Assembly: GCA_031547885.1 (NCBI GenBank)
Contig: JAVBRO010000007.1
Span: 62,001 to 126,000, forward strand
Direction: 5' to 3'
Length of the DNA stretch: 64,000 nt
Source of the DNA: UBA940 sp031547885
Lineage (GTDB): Bacteria; Bacteroidota; Bacteroidia; Bacteroidales; Rikenellaceae
Shown here: in pieces, positions 35,275-46,100 of the stretch
Layout: each line of letters starts with the position of its first letter
How positions within the stretch are numbered: position 1 is the first letter of the stretch
Notes under the pieces: model-generated
What the model was told of the DNA's origin: nothing
What the model saw: only the letters and a program-made list of their open reading frames with translations
The model's database searches: none
Program-made: the position numbers and the translations under genes

Positions 35275-35329
35275 ATACGCCATCTGTTGCCCGGTCTGCA
35301 CGTTGCAGACCGGGCAACCTGTGGCGTAT
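35275..35329 (-). other. Long intercistronic hairpin upstream of the isomerase gene
   Basis: GTTGCCCGGTCTGCA (35286-35300) and TGCAGACCGGGCAAC (35304-35318) pair perfectly over 15 bp around a 3-base loop. Outer arms ATACGCCA (35275-35282) and TGGCGTAT (35322-35329) add 8 bp. No T run follows on the minus strand, so it is not a standard terminator. It may protect or process the SusC/D-side mRNA. Confidence 0.7.
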
Positions 35330-35338
35330 AGCGTTTTG

Positions 35339-36583
35339 CTACTTGCTGTAGAAATACAGCTCGCTTATGCTGACATAAGCGCCGGTGCCGTTAGTTGGAG
35401 CCGCGTCAGTTTCATAAACATACACATTCAACGGGCGGAACCGGATATACCTTACCGCTGTCGAGTAGTCGAGGTCAAATTCCACCGATTGCGAGTGCGC
35501 CACTCGAACGGCATAGTTGGTAGCCCCGTAATCGGTAAGGTTTATCCAACCTTTCGCAAGAGACTGGGTTTCCCATTCATCCTGATTGGCTAAATTGTCG
35601 GTCACGCTGGGCTCATAATCGTTGATATCGTCATCACCGATATCGGGCAGCCCCCATAACTGGAAACGGTTCGGCGCCCAGATGAATCCGCTGCGGACAT
35701 ACAGTTTGCCCAGTCCGAGTTTTGCAGACAGTCCCATATCGATTGTGAAGTGGGACGGCGCCCCGAATCCGTCGGCAGTGTGAGTAAACGTCTCCGTATT
35801 GCCGTCCCATGCATTCGCAACAACCCCGGCATAATCCTGACCTGCATCAGAAGGGAGCGCCATGTCCGTGAATCCGCTGCGGTCTACGGTCAGGAATTCG
35901 GGGAAATTGTAATAATCCACGCCCAGGTCGACATGATCATAGGCATTTTCGGAAGGCTTTGCTATATTACTCACACTCAACACAGATCCGACTTCATAAT
36001 CCTTTATCACCACCCTCGACACCGACGGCAGCACCATCTGTTCAATCCGGTTTCCATTGCTGTCGTTATAGCTGATCGTAACTTCGCAATAATCGTCCGC
36101 ATCGCTCCATATAAGTTCCATATTGTTGTTACTCATCAGTGTGAAGCTTTGGAGTATCCTCTTTGTCTGTGCTTCGATGTACCTCTCCCCGAATGCATAG
36201 CCCGAGTGGGTCTCTATCAGCGAGCGGCTGCCTTTCTCGTCGTAGGTTGTGAATGTGAATTCATACTGCCCCTCTTCCAGGTCTTCGAGCAGCAGTGAAA
36301 ATTTATGGTCGCGCGACACCCCTGTCAGATCCACGGTCTTGGAGCCTCCTTCCCATGTAACGACAAGACTGGCAGCGGTCCTCGCATAATGAAGGTCCAA
36401 TTCCATCATGACCCTGTTCAGACCTTCGCGGATCAGTACGTCATCGACTTTCCCCACATAAATGATCTCACCGTCGCCTCGGTACTCCTCATACGTAGAT
36501 ACGAGGTTCGTACAACCGGCCAGAAGTGCTGTCAGCACCACCTGAACAGCGACGATATACCTGAATATTTTTTTCTTTTCCAT
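35339..36583 (-). CDS. DUF4998-type surface glycan-binding lipoprotein
   Basis: A 414-residue lipoprotein (signal ending LTALLAGC). The N-terminal DUF4998-type domain (YRGDGEIIYVGKVDDVLIREG, NRVMMELDL) is followed by a second Fn3-like region. The C-terminal F5/8-type discoidin domain has AWDGNTETFTHTADGFGAP, FTIDMGLSAKLGLGKLYVRS, FQLWG and VRYIRFRPLNVYV. Such SGBP-like proteins follow SusD in Bacteroidetes glycan loci and hold the substrate at the cell surface. It starts 6 bases after the neighbouring DUF5000 gene ends. Confidence 0.8.
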   Translation of the reverse strand: MEKKKIFRYIVAVQVVLTALLAGCTNLVSTYEEYRGDGEIIYVGKVDDVLIREGLNRVMMELDLHYARTAASLVVTWEGGSKTVDLTGVSRDHKFSLLLEDLEEGQYEFTFTTYDEKGSRSLIETHSGYAFGERYIEAQTKRILQSFTLMSNNNMELIWSDADDYCEVTISYNDSNGNRIEQMVLPSVSRVVIKDYEVGSVLSVSNIAKPSENAYDHVDLGVDYYNFPEFLTVDRSGFTDMALPSDAGQDYAGVVANAWDGNTETFTHTADGFGAPSHFTIDMGLSAKLGLGKLYVRSGFIWAPNRFQLWGLPDIGDDDINDYEPSVTDNLANQDEWETQSLAKGWINLTDYGATNYAVRVAHSQSVEFDLDYSTAVRYIRFRPLNVYVYETDAAPTNGTGAYVSISELYFYSK

Positions 36584-36589
36584 ACCCGA

Positions 36590-37780
36590 TTATTTTTCAA
36601 TTTGTCCCCAAAATTTCATTTCCGCGATCCTGGTGGCTTCAATTCCAGACCATGAAGCCAGCGATATAAACTGTATGTATCTTACTACCGGCTGATTATC
36701 GGGATCTTCGAACCAGAACGTATGACCCTGCTTGGCTGCAAGGATATCTTCGGCCGTGTTAGGATCGGTAAATCCGCCGCCTGAGGGCTTGTCGAGATAG
36801 GTGTCCATCATCAGAACGTATTTATCCGGATTGCGCGCGTCGTTGTTATCGGTACATCCCCATACCTGAAAATGGCGCGGAGTACCGTGGGCATAGAAGT
36901 CTGCCTCCTCGTCCCTCTGCCAGAACTTGATGCGGCTGAGCAGTGTTTCGCAACCGAGGTCGATGGTCATCGGATGAGGGAATGGCACGGGGAAATTGGT
37001 GTGAGCATAATTCCATGCTCCGATCGTGTTGTCCCAAAGGTTCGCCCAGGCTCCGCTGTAATAGTACCAGCGAACATCTCCTGTAATGAACATCTCTTTG
37101 AACTTGGTAACGTCAAGCTCATCCTCCCGCCTCGGGGTGAGACTGAACTCGAGGGGTTCTGACCAGTTATCCCACCTGTCGGTAACATAGAGCGTAAAAT
37201 CGGTCGGCGTATCCTTCAGGTCGCTCACGCGCAGGACTCCGCCCCTCTGTTCCGTATATATGATATCGTGAAGTTCCTGGCTCTGAGTGTCTTCATTTTG
37301 ATAATAGACATATACCAGAACCGGCGCTTTATCGGGATTGTCGAAAGCGAGCGAGAATCCACCCCAATCGACTTCATATGCAAGCGACGCCCTGACAGTC
37401 ATTATGGGAGGGGTAAGCGGTTCGATATCGACCTCTATTCCGGAAGAAGCCTGTTCAACCTTATTCACGGCATAGAGTTTTACAGGCATGCGCTCAGTCG
37501 AACCGAGACCGGTTATAATTACGGAATCTACATAGGTAGAAGCGCGCACCTCCCTTATCTCACCCGATCCTGATTTGAATTCAGCTTTGACATAAAGGAC
37601 ATCCGAGCCCTGGGGCAGGGTATATTTGATTATCGCACCGCCGGCAGTATTTTCGACACTCTTCACCTCAACGTTGCCGGGAACCTTTCCCGAACCGTAA
37701 GGAGCTCTGACTTTGTCCTCGCTGCAGGCTATGAAAACCGCCATAACGGCAATCAGGACAAATATGGATTTTGTTTTCAT
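36590..37780 (-). CDS. DUF4959/DUF5126/DUF5000 surface lipoprotein
   Basis: A 396-residue lipoprotein (signal MKTKSIFVLIAVMAVFIA then Cys). The three-domain order is a DUF4959-like beta domain (PGNVEVKSVENTAGGAIIKY), a DUF5126-like domain (VYYQNEDTQ, LYVTDRWDNWSEP) and a DUF5000/F5-8C-like domain (TIDLGCETLLSRIKFWQR, PRHFQVWGCTDN, VVRYIQFISL). This arrangement is found almost only next to SusC/SusD pairs. It lies 22 bases after susD and is predicted to bind glycan on the outer surface. Confidence 0.85.
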   Translation of the reverse strand: MKTKSIFVLIAVMAVFIACSEDKVRAPYGSGKVPGNVEVKSVENTAGGAIIKYTLPQGSDVLYVKAEFKSGSGEIREVRASTYVDSVIITGLGSTERMPVKLYAVNKVEQASSGIEVDIEPLTPPIMTVRASLAYEVDWGGFSLAFDNPDKAPVLVYVYYQNEDTQSQELHDIIYTEQRGGVLRVSDLKDTPTDFTLYVTDRWDNWSEPLEFSLTPRREDELDVTKFKEMFITGDVRWYYYSGAWANLWDNTIGAWNYAHTNFPVPFPHPMTIDLGCETLLSRIKFWQRDEEADFYAHGTPRHFQVWGCTDNNDARNPDKYVLMMDTYLDKPSGGGFTDPNTAEDILAAKQGHTFWFEDPDNQPVVRYIQFISLASWSGIEATRIAEMKFWGQIEK

Positions 37781-37802
37781 AATTGATCTGTTTTAAAGTT
37801 TA

Positions 37803-39725
37803 TTACCATCCGGGATTCTGGACAAGTTTCGGATTCCTAAGCAGGTCGTCCTGCATAATGGGCCACAGGTAATCCTTCTTTTTGAACGTCCGGCTGTAAA
37901 TGGTCCTCTGTATGTAGAAGTTTTCAGTATCCGTTTCAAGCGGACGGAATCCCCTTACGCCTTTATTGAAATATGTCTCGGCCTTTTTCCATCTCCTCAG
38001 GTCGTGGAAGCGGGCTCCCTCGAACTGCAGTTCGATCAGACGTTCACGATGAATGATCTCACGCATACCGTTTTGCGAAGAGGGCTTATTGGGATTGCTG
38101 GAATGCTGTCTCCATGTATCCTGAAGCGTCGAGTTAACATCCAGTCCTGCACGATGACGCACCATCTGGATATATTTATACACTTCATCGTTAGGAGTCG
38201 AGAGTGTCTCGTTCAGGGCTTCGCTGTAGAGAAGATAAAGGTCGGCCAGCCTGATATGCATATTCGGGAATGCATAAACAACCAGAGAGGCGGAAGTGTT
38301 AACGTTCCTGTAACTGCATAGTTTCTTGGCAAAATATCCTGTAGAAGAGGTGTAGAAGGTGCTAAAACCGGCAAGACCTCCTTTTTTGCTGTTTATCGGA
38401 TATGCCGTTTCCGGCGAATCGTGATCGGCTTCCGACATCATCCATTTGCCTCCGTCAAAACCTATGTGTGCATAGAAACGCGGTTCACGGTCGAAATGCA
38501 TCTGAATCGTAGTGTAGTTCGGGGCGAAATAGGCCAGTTGGTCGCCCGGGGTATCCTTGAACTCATACTGCTCGCTCATCGTGGTGGACATATCCTCCTC
38601 GATGGGAACTCCGTTGACCGTGTAGTATTCTTCGATGACATTGAGCGTGGGCGCCAGCTGTGACTTGTGAGTGTCCAGATTCTGCCCTCCGACATGGTAT
38701 GTCGTCAGATGCGCCTGGGCAAGCCTCTGTAGTTCGGCTCCGGCCGAACCAGGAGCAAATATCGCCTCGGGATTATTGCGGTTGGCAATAAGGTCCCTGA
38801 GGGTCATTTGCAGCTGGGTTTCGGGTGTCATTTCGAAATCGAGCTTGTCTGTAAATGTGAAAAGCGAATGGAATTTTTCGGCCTCTTCTATAGCAAGGCG
38901 GCATGCTTCGGCAGCCGCCTCCCACTTCGCCACACTCTTTTCCTGATTGAAGAAAGGATTGCCGTCGCGCGGGTCTAGGAAATTTGCATAATCTTCATTC
39001 CCATTGAACAGTGGGCTGGCGGCCACCACCAGTATTTTGGCTTTGATTGCCATTGCCGCGGATCTGGTGATACGGCCCAGTTCAGTGGATATCGACGTTA
39101 TCCTTTCGGGCAGACCCGGCTCGAATGTCAACGCTTCGTCGATAAGCTCCACAATGTATGCGACCACATCGTCTATCTTCTCTCTGTACTGGATGATGTC
39201 TTCGAAATCTGCAGTCGTTGCGTGATTCTCCTTAAGTAGCGGAATAGGACCGTAGTGCAGCATAATCCAGTAAATATAATAGGCTTTTAGCGTAAGCACT
39301 TCTGCTTTCCAGCGCCCTTTCTCAGAGGCCGACATATCGGGCACCCTGTCTATATTCTCCATGAAAATGTTGCACTCATGCACTCCGCGGAACATGTTGG
39401 AGCCGCTCCACAGATTGAAGTACGGATTACTGATATTCTGATTGCCGCGAACATAATTCCATGACGAAGCGAAATTAAAGAGCGTGATGTACTGTATCGC
39501 GTATGGATGCATATCGTCGGCGCACATCATACCTGCATTGGTGTATGGATCCATCGGCATCGGCATATAACTGTAGCATGTCGAAAGATATTTTATAGCG
39601 TTGGCCCTATTGTTGAACGCCATCTCCATCGTGGTGATGTTATCCGGGATAACATCCAGATAGCTGCATGAAGAAAATACTGCCGCTATTACAAATATAT
39701 AAATCTTTTTCATATTAGGTTTCAT
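37803..39725 (-). CDS. SusD/RagB-family glycan-binding lipoprotein
   Basis: A 640-residue lipoprotein. The signal MKPNMKKIYIFVIAAVFSS leads to Cys, and a second Met at residue 5 is an equally good start. The SusD pattern is clear: an N-terminal SYLDVIPD, TPR-like helices (AYYIYWIMLHYGPIPLLKE), and the C-terminal EIIHRERLIELQFEGARFHD plus RRWKKAETYF block. It is the lid of the SusCD transporter. The ATG directly follows the susC stop (TAA ATG), indicating translational coupling. Large insertions relative to 500-residue relatives may adapt it to a bulky substrate. Confidence 0.95.
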   Translation of the reverse strand: MKPNMKKIYIFVIAAVFSSCSYLDVIPDNITTMEMAFNNRANAIKYLSTCYSYMPMPMDPYTNAGMMCADDMHPYAIQYITLFNFASSWNYVRGNQNISNPYFNLWSGSNMFRGVHECNIFMENIDRVPDMSASEKGRWKAEVLTLKAYYIYWIMLHYGPIPLLKENHATTADFEDIIQYREKIDDVVAYIVELIDEALTFEPGLPERITSISTELGRITRSAAMAIKAKILVVAASPLFNGNEDYANFLDPRDGNPFFNQEKSVAKWEAAAEACRLAIEEAEKFHSLFTFTDKLDFEMTPETQLQMTLRDLIANRNNPEAIFAPGSAGAELQRLAQAHLTTYHVGGQNLDTHKSQLAPTLNVIEEYYTVNGVPIEEDMSTTMSEQYEFKDTPGDQLAYFAPNYTTIQMHFDREPRFYAHIGFDGGKWMMSEADHDSPETAYPINSKKGGLAGFSTFYTSSTGYFAKKLCSYRNVNTSASLVVYAFPNMHIRLADLYLLYSEALNETLSTPNDEVYKYIQMVRHRAGLDVNSTLQDTWRQHSSNPNKPSSQNGMREIIHRERLIELQFEGARFHDLRRWKKAETYFNKGVRGFRPLETDTENFYIQRTIYSRTFKKKDYLWPIMQDDLLRNPKLVQNPGW

Positions 39726-42700
39726 TTAAAAGTTGACATGCAGACCCAGATTGTAAACAGCCTGTATAGGATAGTTAAACCCGTTGCCGCCTTGTTCCAC
39801 GTCCCATTCCTTGAACTTGCTGAACAGGGCGAGGTTAAGGCCGCTGGCGTATATCCTCAGATTTTTGATCTTAGCCTTCGCAAGGGCTTTGCTGGAGAAA
39901 GTGTAACCCACTTCGACCGACTTAAGCCTCATGTAAGAACCGTCACGCAGCCACCATGTACTGCTTACGAGGTTGTTATTGACCGCCTCGGTGGTAAGGC
40001 GGGGCTGGGCGGCGAAGTTATCCCTGTTGGACTCAGACCAATAGCTGTTGCCCCATGTTTTCAGAACATGGTTTCTGGCAACCTTGCCACCGAACATGTT
40101 GTACTCGTCCGATGAGAATGTGGATGCATTCAGGAACGGTGCGGTCCGCATGGCATCGATATAGAAAGAACTGCGGGCCGCCCCCTGGAAGAAACACGAA
40201 ATATCGAAATTTTTATATCCGAACGATATTCCGAAGCCGTACATGATCTCGGGGACCGACGGATAGCCTACCGGTACCACGTCATTGCCGTCGATAATGT
40301 CATCGCCATTGATATCCCGGTACTTTATGTCGCCGGGCATATAATCTCCGAAACTCTGCTTCGGAGAGTTGGCTATATCGGCTTCGTCGACGAACAGCCT
40401 CTCGGCAATATAACCGTAGGTTTGGCCGATCGGCCGCCCTGTTTCACCCAGCCACGCGTATGGATAGTTAAGCTCCTCTTTGTAGTCGTATTTACTTCTG
40501 GCAAAAGTGAAGTTTCCCCTTAGGCCCAGCCATATATCCTTGGTCACAGATTTGTTGGCATCGGCCTGTATTTCAAAGCCTGATGACGATGCGCGGCCGA
40601 CATTAGCCACGAGTCCCGCCGCATAACCGGCTTCGGCCGGAATATTTGGTCGCGTCTGGAAAATACTGCTGCGTTTTTCATTGAAATAGTCCATTTGCAG
40701 CTCGAGGAAATTGAACAGGGTCATTTCGACGCCTATGTCCATTTTGCGGGCAACCTCCCATGTGATATCGGAGTTGCCGTACCTGGAGATGCCTATGGTC
40801 TGCATACCTTCTGTGAAGTTCTCTCCGAAAGATATCGGGGAGATGCCGGCATTGAGGCTCACTACGGAAAGATAATAGAAACGGTCGCGTTCGCTGCCTA
40901 TCCTGTCGTTACCCACGAGACCGTAGGTGGCCTTGAGTTTAAGCCTGTCCACGACCATATTTTTTGGCCAGAACGGTTCGTTGCTGATTATGTAGCCTAT
41001 ACCTGCCGACGGGAAAAAGCCGAACCTTTCTTTCTTTGCGAACCTCTCGGAACCGTTGTAGCCGAAATTGGCCTCGAAGAAGTAGCGGGAGTCGAAAGCG
41101 TATGTAACGCGGCCCGAAAGGCCCATATTGCGCGAAGGCAGCGACCGGTGTATCTCGGTCTCGTTACCCGGCACATAATTGCGCATGGTACCTACGAGAA
41201 GTGCGCCGACCGTGTGTTTTCCAAAATCCCTATTGTATGTTATGGAGCCTTCGAAATAGTTGGCTATATTGACATAAGGACCGTCTTTGGTGAGGTTAAG
41301 GTCTTCGCGCCCGTAATCTGGATTCAATTGGTTGAGCGTGTATTTCTTTGTCGCCGGATCGTAGTATCCGATGTCGTAGTAGAAAGGTTCGGTCGCCCTT
41401 ATCGACGAAAACGCACTGGGCCTTGTACTATTGGCCAGCACCCTTATATTCAATCCCTTGGTGATAAATTTAAGATCCTGGGTCAGTTCTACCTGCGCCG
41501 TAACGTTGTTGTTGTAGGTTTGACGGTAACCCTTGGTCATGTCGGCATAGGGGTTGAGATAATTCCACTCCTTGACGTTACCGTACAGGATATGCGCCGT
41601 TTGCTGGTTCGCCTCGTCGGGAGCATACGTCTTCGGGAAATCCACAGGCGACGCCGCCCTTACTTTCCTATACATCACATCGCCCCCGTCTATCGGACCG
41701 TTGTAGTCCTGGAACGATGCATTCAGTCTGACGTCGACGCGGGTGGTCTTTGTAAGGTTTATATTGACGTTCGTGCGTACCTGGATGGTTTTGATATTGA
41801 TATTATTGTTGTAGTTGTTCTTTTTATCGACCTGAAGCAAGCCGTTGTCATTATTGAAACTCGCTGATATGTAATATTTCGCCACACCGCCGCCGCCGCT
41901 GATATTGACATTGGCACGCTGGCTCAGCGCCACTTTATTGAAGAGTTCGTCGTACCAGTCCACGGATGGATACAGATAAGGGTCCATTCCCAGTTGGGTT
42001 CCGGCTATCTTCGCCTGCGAATAACGCGGCAGTGCGTCTGGATTTCGGGTGACAAGCGCCTCGTTATACATCTTCATGTAGGTCACGGGATCCACAAGCT
42101 CGATATTACGCGAAGGGGTCGTAACGGAATTTTCAAAGCGCAAGCTCAATTTTGCCGGTCCTTCCCTCCCCTCTTTGGTGGTCACCAGTATAACGCCGTT
42201 GGCACCGCGCGCACCGTATATCGAAGTGGCGGTAGCGTCTTTCATAATGGAGAACGCGGCGACATCGTCGACCGAAAGCTGGCCGAGTTCCTGAGTTGAG
42301 GATTCGATATTGTCAATAAGTATCAGAGGCGAAGCCGAATAACCAAAAGTGGTAACACCTCTGATGAAAAAATCGAGATTATCCTTTCCCGGTTCGCCGG
42401 AACTCTGATAGGATATCACCCCTGCCATACGGCCGGCGATCCCCTGGGTGAAATTACTCGACGGAACGTGCAGTTCATCGGGTTTGATGGTGGCGACGGA
42501 GGCGATGACGCTCTCCTTCCTCTGTCTGGCAAAACCGACGACGGTTACCTCTTCGAGTTCGTCGATCTTCTGACGCATCTTCACAATGACATGGGTCTGG
42601 CTGCCGACAACGATACGTTCCGGTTCGTAGCCGAGCGAATTCAGAACGAGAACGTCGTCCGGAGACACTTTAATGGTAAAAGTACCATCGGGAGCCGTGA

Positions 42701-42863
42701 GCACCCCTCTTGTCGATTTATCGACAATGACGGTGACGCCGGCCATGACACTGTCCTCTTCGTTGTAGACCACCCCCGTTAAATCGCGCAGCGTGTCTTG
42801 AGCATAAGCTGACGTCGAGAGCAGAATACCGAACAAGAGTGCCAATGAGAGTTTTCGCATCAT
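39726..42863 (-). CDS. SusC/RagA-family TonB-dependent transporter
   Basis: The start at 42863 gives MMRKLSLALLFGILLSTSAY as signal. The open frame extends to 43013 with an unlikely leader. The protein has a carboxypeptidase-regulatory-like domain (LTGVVYNEEDSVMAGVTVIV, APDGTFTIKV), a TonB-type region (LEEVTVVGFARQRKESV), a plug (NLDFFIRGVTTFGYSASPLI, SIYGARGANGVILVTTKEG) and the 22-strand barrel ending YNLGLHVNF. It imports oligosaccharide across the outer membrane with SusD. It has no STN domain, in line with the absence of a FecR/sigma pair in this locus. The 268 bases upstream show no exact promoter motif. Confidence 0.95.
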   Translation of the reverse strand: MMRKLSLALLFGILLSTSAYAQDTLRDLTGVVYNEEDSVMAGVTVIVDKSTRGVLTAPDGTFTIKVSPDDVLVLNSLGYEPERIVVGSQTHVIVKMRQKIDELEEVTVVGFARQRKESVIASVATIKPDELHVPSSNFTQGIAGRMAGVISYQSSGEPGKDNLDFFIRGVTTFGYSASPLILIDNIESSTQELGQLSVDDVAAFSIMKDATATSIYGARGANGVILVTTKEGREGPAKLSLRFENSVTTPSRNIELVDPVTYMKMYNEALVTRNPDALPRYSQAKIAGTQLGMDPYLYPSVDWYDELFNKVALSQRANVNISGGGGVAKYYISASFNNDNGLLQVDKKNNYNNNINIKTIQVRTNVNINLTKTTRVDVRLNASFQDYNGPIDGGDVMYRKVRAASPVDFPKTYAPDEANQQTAHILYGNVKEWNYLNPYADMTKGYRQTYNNNVTAQVELTQDLKFITKGLNIRVLANSTRPSAFSSIRATEPFYYDIGYYDPATKKYTLNQLNPDYGREDLNLTKDGPYVNIANYFEGSITYNRDFGKHTVGALLVGTMRNYVPGNETEIHRSLPSRNMGLSGRVTYAFDSRYFFEANFGYNGSERFAKKERFGFFPSAGIGYIISNEPFWPKNMVVDRLKLKATYGLVGNDRIGSERDRFYYLSVVSLNAGISPISFGENFTEGMQTIGISRYGNSDITWEVARKMDIGVEMTLFNFLELQMDYFNEKRSSIFQTRPNIPAEAGYAAGLVANVGRASSSGFEIQADANKSVTKDIWLGLRGNFTFARSKYDYKEELNYPYAWLGETGRPIGQTYGYIAERLFVDEADIANSPKQSFGDYMPGDIKYRDINGDDIIDGNDVVPVGYPSVPEIMYGFGISFGYKNFDISCFFQGAARSSFYIDAMRTAPFLNASTFSSDEYNMFGGKVARNHVLKTWGNSYWSESNRDNFAAQPRLTTEAVNNNLVSSTWWLRDGSYMRLKSVEVGYTFSSKALAKAKIKNLRIYASGLNLALFSKFKEWDVEQGGNGFNYPIQAVYNLGLHVNF

Positions 42864-43131
42864 CTTATACTTATGAATGCGGCTGGACTCGATAGTTGTG
42901 CATACTTCATTCATACGGATCTTTTTTAGGTTAGTTGTTATTGTTTGTCTTGTTAAGTAGTTTTCTGTTTGTTGTTCCCAAGCATTGCCCTGCGGTATTG
43001 CGTTGGTTTTCAAAATATAGCCGACACATTAGTCTGCCGGAAAACCCATCATGCACTGGATTTGAAAGCGGTCACTACAGGATGTCTTCTGCTCTTTAGC
43101 TTTTACGCCGGTATGTAACCGGCGGCTTCTG

Positions 43132-46100
43132 TCATTGTATTTTTAAAAGTTCTGTCTTACCCCGGATTCCCGATGGACTAAGGCCCGGCCATGGTCTGTT
43201 ATAGGTGAAATATATACTTCTCTGCTCCTGGGGAAGCGCATCCTGCTGAATCATCTTGTTTTTCCAGGAGGTTGTCACCCTGACCTCGAGACTGTTCTTT
43301 CCATTTTTTAAATATTCCGATACGTCTATACGGTAGGGGCGGCACCACAATACCCTGTCCAACAAATTTCCGTTCACCGACACGGAAGCTGTCTCCGACA
43401 TATGTTCGAATTCCAGAAATATTACGTCGCCGTCCTGTTTGCCCTCGAAGTCGAACTGGTTGACATAAGTGATCGTGCCCGCGAAATGTCTCAGGCCGGC
43501 ATCGTCGGATTCACTCCATTCTTCGAGCGGATGGCCGCCCAGACAGTAATTTTCACCGGTCCATTTGTTATGGAACGCAATATCCCATGTATCGTCAAAT
43601 GAATATACCGTAACGAGCGACGGATAATTACTTTGTCCTGTTCCCTGCGTGCGCGTCTTTTCCCTGAACACCACGAAACAGCTGCCGCTTGCCTCGAGTC
43701 TCAACGGGATCTTTGTGAGCCCGTTCTCAAAGCTGAAGCATTCCAGCTTCCGAACGGTTCCGTCCACCGGATCCCACAATTCGGGAGTGAATCCGGTCAC
43801 GTTGAACGTTGCCTCGAATTCCGCCGCTTCATCCGACTGGTTGCACACGAAGAATAAATCACCCTTATCGAATTTGCGCTGCTTCCACAGAAGTGCCTCA
43901 CCGCCTTCGAAGCCGACCGCCTCGCGAACGCCGATCTCTTCGAGCACACTGTTGACCGGCACGTTGCAGAATACCCTGCCCTTACCAAGATTATTCCTTA
44001 TCGTATCGGCGGTGCTGTAATCGTCAGTGTTCCACAGTTCTTTCGATAGTCGGCCAACCATGCCGTCGCATTCCGGATAACCGGCAAGGCTCGGCGAACG
44101 CTCCACAGGTCTGCCGAGGACCACTGCCCCCTGCCGCACCAGTTCGCGGATACTTTCGAGCACTTCGGGACGCATGGTGTTTATCGGAGGCAGAACGAGC
44201 AGCGAGTACTCTATGCCCGACGGCAACGTCAGTTTGCCGTTCTTTACTTTAAAATAGTTCCGGATTACATCCGAATTGACAAAATCGTAGTCATAACCCG
44301 GAGACATATCTCCGTCCACCCAGCCGCTCATCTTCGGCGACTCTTCGCTTATAAAGTAGCAGACATCGGCGTGATGCCTTCCCTGCCGCAGCATGAAACA
44401 GCATCGGCGTTGGTAGTCTATCCAGGATACCGACTGCTCGAACCATGTGTTGTGGCGGTTGTACTCGATACCGAACCATGTGTTTATCCCCGGCACCTTG
44501 TCGTCGTAAGGCTGGTGTATGCAAAGATGCAGTATATGTTGGTTGACGCCGTCGACGTAGCTTTTGTCTCCGTATTTCTTGATATTGCCCGGATAATATC
44601 CGAATGTATTGCCACTGGTGGTGTACGATTCTGCGTAAACCGTATTCTTGCCATATACATGACATCCCGAGGCGGCGAGGCGACATTCGATATTCTCTCC
44701 GGCATTTGTCCAGAACTCCCCGCCGACCGCAGGAGAATATTTGCTATACAGCAGGAACTCCGAAGGGAATCCGTCCCATCCATAGTTTTCGAGCCATAGT
44801 TCCGTACCGTTACGCTCGCACTCCTCTTTCATACCGCCCACGTACTGCGAAGCAATCCTTTCGGCGACGAGCCTCCGCAGGTCCCAAAGGAATCTGTTCG
44901 ATTGATCCACCGATCCGACTATCTGGCCTGTAAGTACCGCCATATAGGGATACGGGTCGTATCCGTATCTGCCGGTAAAGACATCATGGAAACCTTCCGT
45001 CCAGTTCATCGGCCCTGTCTCATAGCTGTCGGCTATCACCCTGGAGAACGACTCGAGATCTTCACTGCTCATACCCTCCACTATCCTGCCAACATACGAA
45101 TCGTAATGGTCAGCTATCGGCCTCTTGCTCAACTTGTCTATCTCGAGGCCCTTGAGGGCGGGCGGGGAAGGGTTGTTTGTGGCGTTCGTAGTGGTCATCC
45201 CCACTCTTAGAACGGTCCATTTGCCTTCTGGCACACTCCATCTGAGGGTCTGGCCGTCGAAACTGTCCGTGATATTCAACACTTGTCCGGCATCCACAAT
45301 CCCTTCACCGTCGAACTGCTCCTGATTTTCCCACATGTAGGCGAACCAGTCGGGAGTCGCGCGGCTGGGCATTTTGTTAAGCAATTTTTCGGGATAATTC
45401 TCGAGCAGCGGCTTCGACGTCAGGGCAAGTTCGCTTATCCTGAATTCCGGCGGCAGATCCGAAAGCACTATACGGAATCTGTCGGATACGGCATTACCGA
45501 TCGACATTACCAAAGGGGCGTAAGGCTCGGGCCCCATTGTTACCGTCCTGTTTATGCGGTCGAACCATTTTTCCGCGACAAGCTCATATACTCCATCTTT
45601 TTCGGCATATACGCTGCATACTGTAGCGAAGACCTGCTCTCCGGGTTTGATATACAGGCCCCTCTTCCGGACAGGCCGCTCGAAGCTGATGTCTATTTGT
45701 ATCCTGCCATGGTTCCCGTTGCCGAAAACGCAATCGGTGGCAGGATCGGAATCGGTCAGTGCGGCGATGCGGGAGCAGTCAGGCTGAACCGACAATTCGG
45801 CCGGAACTGCAATATTGCTGTCAACCACCGGATAAGCCAGCATAACGACATCCTGGAAGAACTCCTTCGGTTTGGCTATGGCGAGTTCCACGTCGGCAGG
45901 TCCCTCGACCGTAGTCTGGGAACATACCAGATAACGGTTGGCATCTTCGGGTTTCACCCACGGACCGCCGGAAAGACTCCAGCCTCCGGAATTGAAAGTA
46001 CTGACCCGAATGCCTATGCGCGTTCCCTCGCTTATGGCGAATCGCATGCAGTCGATCCATTCGTCGCTCATGCTGGTAACGTTGCCCGGGGCAGCCCATC

